From: an uncultured Oscillospiraceae bacterium
GTDB lineage: Bacteria; Bacillota; Clostridia; Oscillospirales; Oscillospiraceae
DNA: 64,000 nucleotides
Assembly: GCA_934589145.1 (NCBI GenBank)
Contig: CAKTNW010000009.1
Span: 3,815-67,814 of the forward strand
Direction: 5' to 3'
Each line of letters begins with the position of its first letter. Positions within the stretch are counted from its first letter, which is position 1. A program made the position numbers and the translations under genes. This document shows positions 1 to 7,579 of this stretch, in pieces. The notes under the pieces are model-generated. The model ran no database searches. It was not told the DNA's origin and saw nothing but the letters and a program-made list of their open reading frames with translations.

Positions 1-21
1 GGCATCAAATCTAAGTAAGGT

Positions 22-56
22 ATAGCGTGGGCGGATTCTTAAACCGCAGGTTTAAG
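22..56. repeat. Dispersed 35-bp repeat (copy A) with hairpin
   Basis: This 35-bp block ends in a perfect inverted repeat (CTTAAACC, GCA, GGTTTAAG at 38-56). Near-identical blocks lie at 14271-14305 and 16610-16644, where they follow a large palindromic element. A shorter hairpin (cacttttgcc/ggcaaaagtg, about 71-94) and a GC-rich hairpin follow before dnaD. The rest of the element probably lies to the left of the window. No gene is seen in bases 1-167. Confidence 0.75.
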
Positions 57-167
57 TGGCGTTTTTGGTCACTTTTGCCGCCAAGGGCAAAAGTGACTCG
101 CGCTCGGAAGCGCGAAACACCCCTGCGCGGCCGCCGCAAAAAATGATAGGAAAAGGAGGAGATCACC

Positions 168-1064
168 ATGGCAGGTTATATCACACGGGGACAGGAAAAG
201 AGCGTGGTGCTCTCCGCCTCACAGGTGGATACGCTGGTGCGCGGCGGCAGCGGCGACGCGGCGCTTCTGTACCTGCTGCTCCAGCGGCTGGACGGCCCCG
301 TGACGCCGGAGGAGCTGGCCGGACGGCTGCAATGGAGCCAGCTCCGGCTCAGCGCGGCGGAATCCGCCCTGCAGGACATGGGCTTTCTGCAGCGCCGACA
401 GCAGCCGCCCGCCCCGGCGGACGAGCACCGGGTCTATACCGCCGACGAGCTGGCCGACCTGCTGGAGACCGACAGCGGCTTCCGCATGCTGGTGCCCCAG
501 GCGGAGGAAAAGCTGGGCAAGAAGCTGAAAACCGCCGATCTGCAGATCCTGGCGGCGCTGTATGACGATCTGGGTCTGCCGGTGGATGTGATCTATCTGC
601 TGGTGTGTCACTGTGTGGAGCGGGCCCAGCGCCGGTTTGGCGAGGGCCGCCGTCCCACCCTGCGGCAGATCGAGAAGGAGGGCGCCTACTGGGCGCGGCT
701 GGGCCTGCTGGATCAGGACAGCGCCGGGCGCTATCTGAAGGACTACGCCGACAAGCAGGAGAAGACCGCCGCCTATATGCGGGTGCTGCAGTTGAACGGC
801 CGTCCGCCGGTGGACAGTGAGCAGAGGTATATCCTGGACTGGATCGACATGGGCTTCCCACCGGAGACGGTGGCGCTGGCCTATGATAAAACGGTATTTT
901 ATAAGAAGGAATTGAACTGGCGGTATCTGAACGGCATCCTGCGCCGCTGGCACCAGCAGGGCTGGCACACGGTGGAGCAGGTGGAGGCCGGACAGCAGCG
1001 TGATCCGAAGAAGTCCGCCGCCAAGCCCGCCGGAAAGACCGACTGGATGGACGAGTATATGTAA
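168..1064 (+). CDS. DnaD domain protein (primosome component)
   Basis: This 298-residue protein resembles DnaD, the Firmicutes primosomal protein that remodels DNA and helps load the replicative helicase. The first ~95 residues look like a winged-helix region. The C-terminal part (about 200-275) carries the DnaD-like pattern with YILDWIDMGF followed by an aromatic-rich helix ending near RRWHQQGW. The start at 168 has a strong AAAGGAGG site 8 bases upstream. The downstream ATPase gene begins 13 bases after the stop, so the two are co-transcribed and together resemble a DnaD/DnaI helicase-loading pair. The family assignment is solid; whether it is the main DnaD or a paralogue cannot be seen here. 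Confidence 0.88.
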   Translation: MAGYITRGQEKSVVLSASQVDTLVRGGSGDAALLYLLLQRLDGPVTPEELAGRLQWSQLRLSAAESALQDMGFLQRRQQPPAPADEHRVYTADELADLLETDSGFRMLVPQAEEKLGKKLKTADLQILAALYDDLGLPVDVIYLLVCHCVERAQRRFGEGRRPTLRQIEKEGAYWARLGLLDQDSAGRYLKDYADKQEKTAAYMRVLQLNGRPPVDSEQRYILDWIDMGFPPETVALAYDKTVFYKKELNWRYLNGILRRWHQQGWHTVEQVEAGQQRDPKKSAAKPAGKTDWMDEYM

Positions 1065-1077
1065 AGGAGGCACCCGT

Positions 1078-2070
1078 ATGTCATACGATGGCCGCATCAT
1101 GCGCCAGGCGCTGGTCCGCTTTGACGAGGACAAGCAGCGCCGCGCCGCGGAGTTCGCCCGGCGGCGTGACCGCCTGTACCAGGCCGAGCCCCGCCTGAAG
1201 GAGATCGAGCAGCAGCTCCGCGCCACCATGCCCAAGCTGATCTCCTCGGCCCTGCGCCGGGGCACCGATCCGCTGCCCGCCGTCCGGGTGCTGCGGGACG
1301 AGAATCTGGCCCTGCAGCGTGAGCGCGCCCAACTGCTGACCGGCATGGGCTACCCCGCCGACTATCTGGAGGAGCAGCCCGCCTGCCCCCTGTGCGGCGA
1401 TACCGGGTATCACGACGGCCAGGTGTGCCGCTGCCTGCGGGAGTACTATAAGCGCGCCCAGCTCTCCGAGCTGTCCCAAATGCTGGATCTGGGCAGCCAG
1501 AGCTTCGAGACCTTCTCCTTTGACTGGTACAGCGACGAACGGGGAGAGCGGAAGCGGTCGCCCCGCGAGAATATGGAGCGCAACTTCGACATCTGCCAGG
1601 ACTACGCCCGGCACTTCTCCATGGCGGCGGATAACCTGCTGCTGACGGGCCAGCCGGGCCTGGGCAAGACCTTCCTGTCCGCCAGCATCGCCCGGGTGGT
1701 CAGCGACCGGGGCTTCAGCGTGGTGTATGACACGGCGGAGCACATCTTCGCCCAGATGGAGGAGGAGAAATTCCGCCCCGACGAGACCTCCGCCGCCTGC
1801 GAGGATGTACGGCGCTATATGAACTGCGACCTGCTGATCGTGGACGATCTGGGCACGGAGATGGTCACCAGCTTTGTCCAGAGCGCCCTGTACCAACTGG
1901 TGAACGGACGGCTGCTGGCGGGGAAGAAGACGGTGATCAACACCAATCTGGCGCCCCATCAACTGGGTGAGCGCTATTCACCCCAGGTGCAGTCCCGCCT
2001 GGAGGGCGAGTACCGGGTGCTGCCCTTCTTCGGCGACGACATCCGCAAGCTGCGCCGGAGACAGATGTGA
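1078..2070 (+). CDS. DnaC/DnaI-type helicase loader ATPase
   Basis: This 330-residue AAA+ ATPase has an N-terminal zinc-binding CPLC...CRC cluster (about residues 102-118), Walker A GQPGLGKT (about 191-198) and Walker B LLIVDDLGTE (about 252-261). This is the arrangement of DnaI/DnaC loaders, which place the replicative helicase on DNA. The start at 1078 is chosen because GGAGG lies just upstream (1064-1068); an upstream in-frame extension would read through the end of dnaD. It forms an operon with the DnaD gene and is closed by the hairpin at 2094. IstB-like ATPases share the fold, but there is no transposase nearby and the zinc cluster favours DnaI. Confidence 0.9.
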   Translation: MSYDGRIMRQALVRFDEDKQRRAAEFARRRDRLYQAEPRLKEIEQQLRATMPKLISSALRRGTDPLPAVRVLRDENLALQRERAQLLTGMGYPADYLEEQPACPLCGDTGYHDGQVCRCLREYYKRAQLSELSQMLDLGSQSFETFSFDWYSDERGERKRSPRENMERNFDICQDYARHFSMAADNLLLTGQPGLGKTFLSASIARVVSDRGFSVVYDTAEHIFAQMEEEKFRPDETSAACEDVRRYMNCDLLIVDDLGTEMVTSFVQSALYQLVNGRLLAGKKTVINTNLAPHQLGERYSPQVQSRLEGEYRVLPFFGDDIRKLRRRQM

Positions 2071-2093
2071 TGAATTGTATTAGGAGATCATGA

Positions 2094-2124
2094 GAAGAAC
2101 CGCCGTCCCCGGCGGTTCTTTTTG
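2094..2124 (+). terminator. Intrinsic terminator after dnaI-like gene
   Basis: AAGAACCGCC, a short loop, GGCGGTTCTT and a T run. It is the first of several hairpins in this region with nearly the same stem. Confidence 0.9.
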
Positions 2125-2270
2125 CGCGCGGAAGCGCTGCGTTTTTACCCAAGGCTTGTGGTATCGCACTCCCGCCGGTACAACGGATAGATTTTTTTCG
2201 TGCATCCGACGCAAATCGCCGCCTTCCGCGGCCACCCTGCCGTACAATGGGAAAAAAGGAGGGAACCGCC

Positions 2271-3083
2271 ATGAAAAACCGCCGAAAGGGTGATTTTCTG
2301 TCCACCCGTGTCCAATACATCTCCCTGTCCCGCCTGACGCCCAATCCCCAGCAGCCCCGCCGCAGCTTTGACGAGGCGGCGCTGCGTGAGCTGGCCGAAA
2401 GCATCCGGGCCTACGGCATTCTGCAGCCGCTGACGGTGCGCCGGGTAGGGGAGGGGTATCAGCTTATCGCCGGAGAGCGCCGTATGCGGGCCGCCCGCAT
2501 CGCCGGACTGCGGGAGGTGCCGTGTCTCGTGGCCCAGGTGGACGAGCAGGACGCCGGGATGCTGGCCCTGATCGAGAATCTCCAGCGCCGGGATCTGGAC
2601 TGCTTCGAGGAGGCCACCGCCATCGCCCGGCTCATCAGCCGCTACGGTCTCAGTCAGGAGCAGGCGGCGGAAAAGCTGGGGAAGTCCCAGTCCGCCGTGG
2701 CCAACAAGCTGCGGCTGCTGCGCCTGTCGGAGCCGGTGCGCCAGGGCCTGCGGCAGGCGGGCCTGACCGAGCGCCACGCCCGTGCGCTGCTGCGGCTGCC
2801 GGACGAGACGGCCCAGCTTTCGGCATTGGCCGTCATCGCCGCCCGGGGCTGGAACGTGGCCCAGACCGAGAGCTATGTGGAGCGGCTGCTGACGGAGGCG
2901 CCGGTACCCCAGCGCCCCGCCACCTACATCATCAAGGACGTGCGGCTGTTCCTCAACAGCATCGACCGCAGCCTGCAGGTCATGCGCCAGAGCGGCGTCA
3001 ACGCCGACCTGGGCCGTCGGGACACCGACAGCGAGATCCTGCTGACCATCCGCATTCCCAAGCAGCGAAGTGTAAGAGCCTGA
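2271..3083 (+). CDS. ParB/Noc-family partition or nucleoid protein
   Basis: This 270-residue ParB-family protein has an N-terminal CTP-binding domain with the GERRMRAAR motif (about residues 69-77). The central helix-turn-helix falls about 128-153 (LSQEQAAEKLGKSQSAVANK). A dimerisation tail follows. ParB/Spo0J binds parS for chromosome segregation, and Noc is the paralogue that blocks division over the nucleoid. No parA/soj gene lies next to it, which makes a Noc-like or orphan ParB more likely. In many Firmicutes noc lies close to mnmE, and mnmE is 6 kb downstream here on the other strand. The start at 2271 has AAAAGGAGGG upstream. Confidence 0.88.
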   Translation: MKNRRKGDFLSTRVQYISLSRLTPNPQQPRRSFDEAALRELAESIRAYGILQPLTVRRVGEGYQLIAGERRMRAARIAGLREVPCLVAQVDEQDAGMLALIENLQRRDLDCFEEATAIARLISRYGLSQEQAAEKLGKSQSAVANKLRLLRLSEPVRQGLRQAGLTERHARALLRLPDETAQLSALAVIAARGWNVAQTESYVERLLTEAPVPQRPATYIIKDVRLFLNSIDRSLQVMRQSGVNADLGRRDTDSEILLTIRIPKQRSVRA

Positions 3084-3101
3084 GCGCATAGGAGAGAGAG
3101 C

Positions 3102-3132
3102 AAAAAGGACCGCCCAAGGGCGGTCCTTTTTG
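3102..3132 (+). terminator. Intrinsic terminator after parB/noc
   Basis: AAAAGGACCGCCC, AA, GGGCGGTCCTTTTT: a strong stem followed by a T run. Confidence 0.9.
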
Positions 3133-3172
3133 CGTGCGGTAGTCGCCCCGCCGCATAATGGCCGCCCTACCG

Positions 3173-3201
3173 TTGACATTTACTGAACCCGCCTTTATAC
3201 T
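3173..3201 (+). promoter_or_regulatory. SigA-type promoter
   Basis: TTGACA (3173-3178), a 17-bp spacer and TATACT (3196-3201), about 30 bp before the zinc-ribbon gene. Confidence 0.85.
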
Positions 3202-3231
3202 GAAAATATCAATACAAAGGGAGGTTTGAGG

Positions 3232-3564
3232 ATGGAAGCTTACAAAATTTGTCCCCAGTGCGGCACGCATAACGACCCGCAAAGCAGTCTGTGTACCAAA
3301 TGCCAGAAAACATTGGTGGATGTGCCGGTGTCCGGCGACCTTTCCAAGGTGAAGCCGGGGAAGAATCCGGTGGCGCAGATCCTGAAGGTCTGCGCTGTGG
3401 TGATCTACGTTTTTGCCGCCGTGTCCGGTCTTATAGAAGTAATCAATTATGGCGGCATATTCTTTTTGCTGCGGGACTGGGTGCTCGGCTTCATGGCGGG
3501 AACGCTGCTGCTGGGCTTTTCCGAGGTCATTCGCCTGCTGCACGAGATCAATCAGAAAAAATAA
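3232..3564 (+). CDS. Small zinc-ribbon membrane protein
   Basis: This 110-residue protein begins with a zinc-ribbon, CPQC at residues 6-9 and CTKC near 20-23, the usual zinc_ribbon_2 layout. Two hydrophobic segments follow (about 44-66 and 75-97). The ATG at 3232 has GGGAGG 7 bases upstream; the in-frame TTG at 3226 is too close to that site. It is a single-gene unit with its own promoter and terminator. Function is unknown; zinc-ribbon plus membrane proteins of this kind are common in Clostridia. Confidence 0.7.
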   Translation: MEAYKICPQCGTHNDPQSSLCTKCQKTLVDVPVSGDLSKVKPGKNPVAQILKVCAVVIYVFAAVSGLIEVINYGGIFFLLRDWVLGFMAGTLLLGFSEVIRLLHEINQKK

Positions 3565-3570
3565 AATCAA

Positions 3571-3599
3571 AAGAACCGCCCTTGGGCGGTTCTTTTTTT
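3571..3599 (+). terminator. Intrinsic terminator
   Basis: AAGAACCGCCC, TT, GGGCGGTTCTTTTTTT. The stem is almost the same as at 2094. Confidence 0.9.
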
Positions 3600-3634
3600 G
3601 CGCGTAGGGGAGAGGTTCCGGAAAACCTGCGTAG

Positions 3635-3711
3635 GGGCCGATGCCCTCATCGGCCCGCACGATTGACGATGGCAGTTCCGGAATACGGCGGGGCGATGTG
3701 GGCATCGCCCC
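3635..3711. repeat. REP-like intergenic hairpins
   Basis: Two hairpins lie in tandem. GGGCCGATG/CATCGGCCC is at 3635-3656. GGGGCGATG/CATCGCCCC is at 3690-3711, flanked by GTAGGGG-like edges. Related elements are at 3743-3760, 4367-4388, 4426-4447 and 52375-52394. Confidence 0.65.
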
Positions 3712-3742
3712 CTACGAACCGACCACCGATGGTGCTCCGCAG

Positions 3743-3760
3743 GGCGGGGTGAACCCCGCC
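3743..3760. repeat. GGCGGGGT/ACCCCGCC hairpin
   Basis: Inverted repeat GGCGGGGT, GA, ACCCCGCC just past the stop of the small minus-strand gene. The same motif follows the paralogous gene at 52400. It lacks a T run. Confidence 0.6.
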
Positions 3761-3763
3761 GTC

Positions 3764-3931
3764 TTAATCTCCGGTGGATTCTTTTTTGCTGATGGCTTCC
3801 ATGGCCAACTCACCGGCCAGGCGGAACAGTGCGTCCTCAATGGTTTGTTCTGTCGTTTTTCCTACATTATTCCCGATCTTACGGTAAAAATCGTACAGGA
3901 AATCTTCAAGCGTGATCGTAAGCTGCTTCAT
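3764..3931 (-). CDS. Small RHH/antitoxin-like protein (copy 1)
   Basis: A 55-residue ORF starts MKQLTITLEDFLYDFYRKIG, with GGAGG upstream on the minus strand. A beta strand (KQLTITL) followed by two helices is the ribbon-helix-helix layout. A clear paralogue lies at 52400-52561. They share the pattern VTIxxxxYxFYRKxG, then a conserved FxLAGEL. Both genes are divergent from small DNA-binding genes. Conservation between the two copies is the main evidence that this is real. It could be an antitoxin-type or other DNA-binding protein; no toxin is recognised beside it. Confidence 0.6.
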   Translation of the reverse strand: MKQLTITLEDFLYDFYRKIGNNVGKTTEQTIEDALFRLAGELAMEAISKKESTGD

Positions 3932-4055
3932 ATGCGTCCCTCCTTATTGGTCATCCAAGTATATCACAGATTACCTTTGTAGTACAGCTACATGGACTAT
4001 TTTTTCGTAAAAACTCCATATAATGACCGTACAGCGACAGGGACGGTGATGGAGT

Positions 4056-4295
4056 GTGAAGCTGAACGAAGCAGTCAGCCGGCGGCTGACAGAGCTGCTG
4101 GCGGAAAAGAACATGACGCAGTATCAGCTTTTCCTGAAAAGCGGTGTGCCGAAATCCACCATTGGCAATGTGGTCAACTGTGCCTATGATTCGGTGAAGC
4201 TGCGGGTGCTGCATGAGCTGTGCCAGGGGTTGGCCATAGGGCTGGACGAATTTTTTGCCTCGCCCCTGTTCCGCGAGGAGAATTTAGAACCGTAA
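4056..4295 (+). CDS. XRE-family helix-turn-helix protein
   Basis: This 79-residue protein consists almost entirely of an HTH_3/XRE domain (MTQYQLFLKSGVPKSTIGNV forms the HTH). It starts with GTG at 4056 after GATGGAG. It resembles the protein at 52878 in size and layout, including the shared ending pattern LDEFF/LGEFF. Divergent orientation to the RHH-like gene at 3764 leaves a shared ~120-bp control region. It is probably a small transcriptional regulator of its own locus; its target is unknown. Confidence 0.8.
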   Translation: MKLNEAVSRRLTELLAEKNMTQYQLFLKSGVPKSTIGNVVNCAYDSVKLRVLHELCQGLAIGLDEFFASPLFREENLEP

Positions 4296-4301
4296 AAGCG
4301 T

Positions 4302-4332
4302 AAAAAGAACCGCCCGTGGGCGGTTCTTTTTG
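4302..4332 (+). terminator. Intrinsic terminator
   Basis: AAAAAGAACCGCCC, GT, GGGCGGTTCTTTTT after the XRE gene. Confidence 0.9.
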
Positions 4333-4366
4333 TGTATATGCGATAAGGTTCAATCAATCATTGTAG

Positions 4367-4447
4367 GGGGCGGCGTCCCCGACGCCCCGTCAATATTCGA
4401 AAAACCACCAATACCGCACTCGTAGGGCGGGGTGACTACACCCCGCC
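4367..4447. repeat. REP-like intergenic hairpins
   Basis: GGGGCG/CGCCCC with a 10-base loop at 4367-4388, and GGCGGGGT/ACCCCGCC with a 6-base loop at 4426-4447. Both start with GTAGGG, as at 3635-3711. Confidence 0.6.
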
Positions 4448-4463
4448 TCTTTTCGGCACCTCT

Positions 4464-4679
4464 TTATCCTCTCGGCCATTCGCTGTCTTTCGGAAGCCCC
4501 AGAATATAGTCGGCGCTGACGTGGTAATGCTGGCAAAACTTTACCAGATAGGCAATGGGCGGTGTGTTGTAGCCCGTCTCATAGCGGGCGATCTGTACCT
4601 GATGATAACCAATGGCTGCCGCCAATTCCCGTTGGCTCTCGTCGTGGTCAATGCGAACGTCGATCATACGCTGGATCAT
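4464..4679 (-). CDS. XRE-family repressor
   Basis: This 71-residue single-domain XRE regulator has its HTH at about residues 16-36 (RELAAAIGYHQVQIARYETG), followed by a helical cap ending in ADYILGLP, typical of SinR/immunity-repressor-like proteins. It is transcribed away from a promoter carrying palindromic ATAGCA-type sites (4710-4756), so autoregulation and control of the small divergent ORF at 4784 are likely. No phage genes adjoin it. Confidence 0.85.
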   Translation of the reverse strand: MIQRMIDVRIDHDESQRELAAAIGYHQVQIARYETGYNTPPIAYLVKFCQHYHVSADYILGLPKDSEWPRG

Positions 4680-4699
4680 GTAATAAGCCCCCTTCCTGG

Positions 4700-4728
4700 T
4701 TGACAGCTTATAGCAAATGTGCTATTAA
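4700..4728 (+). promoter_or_regulatory. Promoter with overlapping ATAGCA operator
   Basis: TTGACA (4700-4705), 17 bp, TATTAA (4723-4728). The perfect palindrome ATAGCA-AATG-TGCTAT (4710-4725) fills the spacer and reaches into the -10, so a bound repressor would block polymerase. The XRE protein at 4464-4679 is the obvious candidate. Confidence 0.75.
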
Positions 4729-4729
4729 T

Positions 4730-4768
4730 ATTCCGAGTGATAGCACTTGAGCTATCAAGAATCGGAAT
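4730..4768. promoter_or_regulatory. Second operator / nested inverted repeat
   Basis: Outer arms ATTCCGA/TCGGAAT (4730-4736, 4762-4768) enclose inner arms GATAGC/GCTATC (4739-4744, 4751-4756). The inner half-sites match those of the upstream palindrome. It is a second operator or a leader hairpin. Confidence 0.6.
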
Positions 4769-4783
4769 AAAGGGGTGGCTAAT

Positions 4784-4951
4784 ATGGCGGATTATCAAAG
4801 AATGTACCTACGGCTGGTGGATGCAGTCGAACAGACACTGGACGTGATGGATTCTGCTCGAGACCGGGAACAGAAAGAGCGTTTGACAAAGACGCTGTTG
4901 GTAACGGGACTGCAGGACTGTGAGGATATCTACGTTGAGACAGCGGAATAG
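4784..4951 (+). CDS. Small hypothetical protein, XRE-controlled
   Basis: This 55-residue ORF (starts MADYQRMYLRLVDAVEQTLD) has AAGGGG 14-9 bases upstream of its ATG and its own promoter and terminator. It is acidic and predicted to be all-helical, with no membrane segment. Its position behind a promoter covered by XRE-type operators suggests a small regulated product, perhaps an antirepressor or antitoxin. I do not recognise the family. Confidence 0.55.
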   Translation: MADYQRMYLRLVDAVEQTLDVMDSARDREQKERLTKTLLVTGLQDCEDIYVETAE

Positions 4952-4954
4952 CAG

Positions 4955-4990
4955 AAAAGAACCGCCCGTGGGCGGTTCTTTTCTTTTTCG
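4955..4990 (+). terminator. Intrinsic terminator
   Basis: AAAAGAACCGCCC, GT, GGGCGGTTCTTTTCTTTTT. Confidence 0.9.
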
Positions 4991-5012
4991 CAAAAAAAAT
5001 TCAAATCGCCAC

Positions 5013-5049
5013 TTGACAAACTCACACTAGTGAGTATAATTCACTAGTG
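5013..5049 (+). promoter_or_regulatory. padR promoter with paired CACTAGTG operators
   Basis: TTGACA (5013-5018), 16 bp, TATAAT (5035-5040). The palindrome CACTAGTG occurs exactly at 5025-5032 and again at 5042-5049, on either side of the -10. PadR repressors usually bind such dyads in their own promoter, so autorepression is likely. Confidence 0.85.
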
Positions 5050-5075
5050 ACAAGAGGAGCAAAGGAGCGATGCCC

Positions 5076-5405
5076 ATGAACAGCCAATATAAGAAAGGCG
5101 TGCTGGAGCTGTGCGTCCTGTCGATGCTGAAAACGCGGGATTGCTACGGCTATGAGATCTCCGAATTTCTGTCCCAGCACATCGACATTGCGGACGGAAC
5201 GGTGTACCCGCTGCTGCGGAAGCTGAAGGCCGATGGCCTGCTGACCACCTACCTGCAGGAGGAGAGCGGCGGCCCGCCCCGGAAATACTACAAGCTGACA
5301 GAGCTGGGCCGGGACGTGTACCGGATGGACCGTACAGAGTATCTGCGCTTTGCCCACGCGGTGGAGGATTTGCTGAAGGAGGATGAAACACATGACGAAA
5401 ACTGA
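5076..5405 (+). CDS. PadR-family transcriptional repressor
   Basis: This protein is 109 residues from the ATG at 5076, the start best placed after AAAGGAG at 5061-5067; an ATG at 5070 is too close. The PadR winged helix is clear: LELCVLSMLKTRDCYGYEIS, then GTVYPLLRKLKADGLL, then the PPRKYYKLTELG wing. It overlaps the following DUF1700 gene, a very common pairing in Firmicutes in which the PadR protein controls a membrane-stress or envelope-linked DUF1700 partner. It is probably autoregulated through the two CACTAGTG sites. Confidence 0.93.
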   Translation: MNSQYKKGVLELCVLSMLKTRDCYGYEISEFLSQHIDIADGTVYPLLRKLKADGLLTTYLQEESGGPPRKYYKLTELGRDVYRMDRTEYLRFAHAVEDLLKEDETHDEN

Positions 5406-6120
5406 ATTTCTGACGGAGCTGGCCCATGAGCTGGAAAAGCGCAATGTGGCCGATGCCGCCGATATCATGGAGGAATACGAGCAGCACTTTGCCTTCAAGC
5501 TGGCGGACGGCTACTCTCAGGAGGAGATCGCCGCCAAGCTGGGCGCGCCCGCGGTACTGGCCGCCCAGTTCGAGACGGCGGAGACCCCAAACCGCCCCGG
5601 TGCGGGCAGCCGCGTGCTGACGCGGATCGGCCTTGGCCTGACAGAGCTGTTTGGCGGGCTGCTGTTCCTGCTGCTGGCGGGTTGGGGCCTGGTGATGGCC
5701 GCGGCGGCGGTGGCCTGCGCCGCGGGCGCCGTGTGTCTGCTGGCAAAGCTGGGGCTGTTCGGCCTGATCCCCGCCATGCCCTATGGCTGCGCGGTGCTGC
5801 TGGCGTTGACGCTGCTGGCGCTGGGCGTGCTGTTCGCCGTGGGCTGCGTGTGGTTCGCCGCCTTTCTGCGGCAGTTGGCGCGCGCCTTTGGCCGCTTCCG
5901 CTACAATACGCTGGCCCGCAGCAGGGGCTGTGCCACACTGCCGCCGCTGCCTGCCGCGCCGCAGTTCTCCGGCAAGAGCAAGCGCACCCTGCGCCGCGTG
6001 GCCCTGACTGCGTTGATCGGCTTTGCCGCCTGCTTCGTGCTGACGGTGATCGTCTCCATGATCACCGCCGGAGCCCTCCCGTTCTGGCACGTCTGGGGCT
6101 GGTTCGGCTATCAGGGATAA
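5392..6120 (+). CDS. DUF1700 membrane protein
   Basis: This 242-residue protein is taken from the ATG at 5392, with AAGGAGG 9 bases upstream; it overlaps padR by 14 bases. The N-terminal ~65 residues form the DUF1700/HAAS-type cytoplasmic domain (TKTEFLTELAHELEK...MEEYEQHF...EIAAKLG). Several long hydrophobic segments follow (about 85-175 and 210-235). The family is an uncharacterised membrane partner of PadR regulators, thought to act in signalling. The pairing supports control by the upstream gene. Confidence 0.88.
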   Translation: MTKTEFLTELAHELEKRNVADAADIMEEYEQHFAFKLADGYSQEEIAAKLGAPAVLAAQFETAETPNRPGAGSRVLTRIGLGLTELFGGLLFLLLAGWGLVMAAAAVACAAGAVCLLAKLGLFGLIPAMPYGCAVLLALTLLALGVLFAVGCVWFAAFLRQLARAFGRFRYNTLARSRGCATLPPLPAAPQFSGKSKRTLRRVALTALIGFAACFVLTVIVSMITAGALPFWHVWGWFGYQG

Positions 6121-6121
6121 G

Positions 6122-6153
6122 AAAAGAACCGCCGCACGGGCGGTTCTTTTTTG
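6122..6153. terminator. Bidirectional terminator
   Basis: AAAAGAACCGCC, GCAC, GGGCGGTTCTTTTTT lies between convergent genes. A and T runs on both sides let it serve both strands. Confidence 0.88.
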
Positions 6154-6164
6154 CATTGCTCATT

Positions 6165-7547
6165 TTATTCCGCTTCGTTCTCCGCCAGATACCGGGCCAC
6201 GAAGATGCCGCTGGCGCTGGCGTGGGACAGGGAGTGGGTGACGCCGCTGCCGTCGCCGATGACGAACAGACCCTTGTGAGGCGTCTCCAGATGTTCGTCC
6301 AGCGCCACCTCCATGTTGTAGAACTTCACCTCCACGCCGTACAGCAGCGTATCGTCGCTGGCGGTGCCGGGGGCGATCTTGTCCAGGGCATAGATCATCT
6401 CGATGATGCCGTCCAGAATACGCTTGGGCATCACCAGGCTCAGGTCGCCGGGGGTGGCGGCCAGGGTGGGGGTCATGAAGCCCTTTTCGATGCGCTTGGG
6501 GGTGGAGCGCTGGCCCCGGATCAGATCACCGAACCGCTGGACGATGACGCCGCCGCCCAGCATATTGGAGAGCCGGGCGATGGATTCGCCATAGCCGTTG
6601 CTGTCCCGGAAGGGCTCGGTAAAGTGTTTGGACACCAGCAGGGCGAAGTTAGTGTTCTCCGTATGCAGGGCCGGATCCTCATAGCTGTGGCCATTGACGG
6701 TGACGATGCCGTTGGTGTTCTCGTTGACCACCGCGCCCTTGGGGTTCATGCAGAAGGTGCGCACCTTGTCCTGATACTTCTCGGTCTTATAGACGATCTT
6801 GCTCTCATACAGCTCGTCGGTAATGGGGGCAAACACCTCGGCGGGCAGCTCCACACGGACGCCGATGTCCACACGGTTGGACTTGGTGGGGATCTTCAGA
6901 TCCTCGCACACGGTCTCCATCCACTTGCTGCCGCTGCGGCCCACGGAGATGATGCACTTGCGGCCCACGAAGGCGCCCTTGTCGGTCTCGGCCTCGTACA
7001 GGCCGTCACCGGTGATGGTCAGGGCCTTCACCGGGGTCAGGAAGTGGAACTCCACCTTGTCCTTCAACTGGGCATAGAGGTTTTCCAGCACCTTATAGTT
7101 GATGTCCGTACCCAGATGGCGCACCGAGGCGTCCAGCAGGTGGAGATTATTCTGCAGGCACAGCCGCTTGAAGCCGCTGTCGGCGGTGGAGTACAGCTTG
7201 GTGCCCGCGCCGCCGTTGGCCATATTGATATCGTCCACATAGCGCATCAGATCCATGGCCTGCTGCTTGCCGATATACTCGTACAGGGTGCCACCGAAGG
7301 CGTTGGTCAGGTTATATTTGCCGTCGGAAAACGCGCCCGCGCCGCCGAAGCCGTTCATGATGGCGCAGGTCTTGCAGTGGATGCAGGACTTCACCTTCAC
7401 ACCGTCGATGGGACAGCGGCGCTTTTCCAGCGGATTGCCCGCCTCCAGCACGGCCACCTTCCACTCCGGCTTGCGCTTGGCCAGCTCATAGGCGGAGAAA
7501 ATGCCGCCGGGGCCCGCGCCGATGATGATCACGTCGTATTGGTTCAT
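6165..7547 (-). CDS. FAD-dependent dehydrogenase (COG2509 family)
   Basis: This 460-residue flavoprotein starts MNQYDVIIIGAGPGG, a Rossmann FAD-binding motif. It contains a cysteine cluster (CPIDGVKVKSCIHCKTC, about residues 54-70), then GFGGAGAFSDGK, characteristic of the COG2509 'uncharacterized FAD-dependent dehydrogenase' family. The C-terminal motif GLFVIGDGSG closes the FAD site. The start at 7547 follows AGAGGAGG on the minus strand. Its substrate is unknown. It sits downstream of mnmE-prmA and could be their third operon member, since only 32 bp separate it from prmA. Confidence 0.85.
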   Translation of the reverse strand: MNQYDVIIIGAGPGGIFSAYELAKRKPEWKVAVLEAGNPLEKRRCPIDGVKVKSCIHCKTCAIMNGFGGAGAFSDGKYNLTNAFGGTLYEYIGKQQAMDLMRYVDDINMANGGAGTKLYSTADSGFKRLCLQNNLHLLDASVRHLGTDINYKVLENLYAQLKDKVEFHFLTPVKALTITGDGLYEAETDKGAFVGRKCIISVGRSGSKWMETVCEDLKIPTKSNRVDIGVRVELPAEVFAPITDELYESKIVYKTEKYQDKVRTFCMNPKGAVVNENTNGIVTVNGHSYEDPALHTENTNFALLVSKHFTEPFRDSNGYGESIARLSNMLGGGVIVQRFGDLIRGQRSTPKRIEKGFMTPTLAATPGDLSLVMPKRILDGIIEMIYALDKIAPGTASDDTLLYGVEVKFYNMEVALDEHLETPHKGLFVIGDGSGVTHSLSHASASGIFVARYLAENEAE

Positions 7548-7579
7548 GAGAAATGCCTCCTCTCGTCGGTTGCCGCGTC

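Noticed and set aside
3635..4447. GTAGGGG hairpins considered as IS ends or attachment sites
   Set aside because: There is no transposase or integrase and no target duplication; short intergenic palindromes explain them better.
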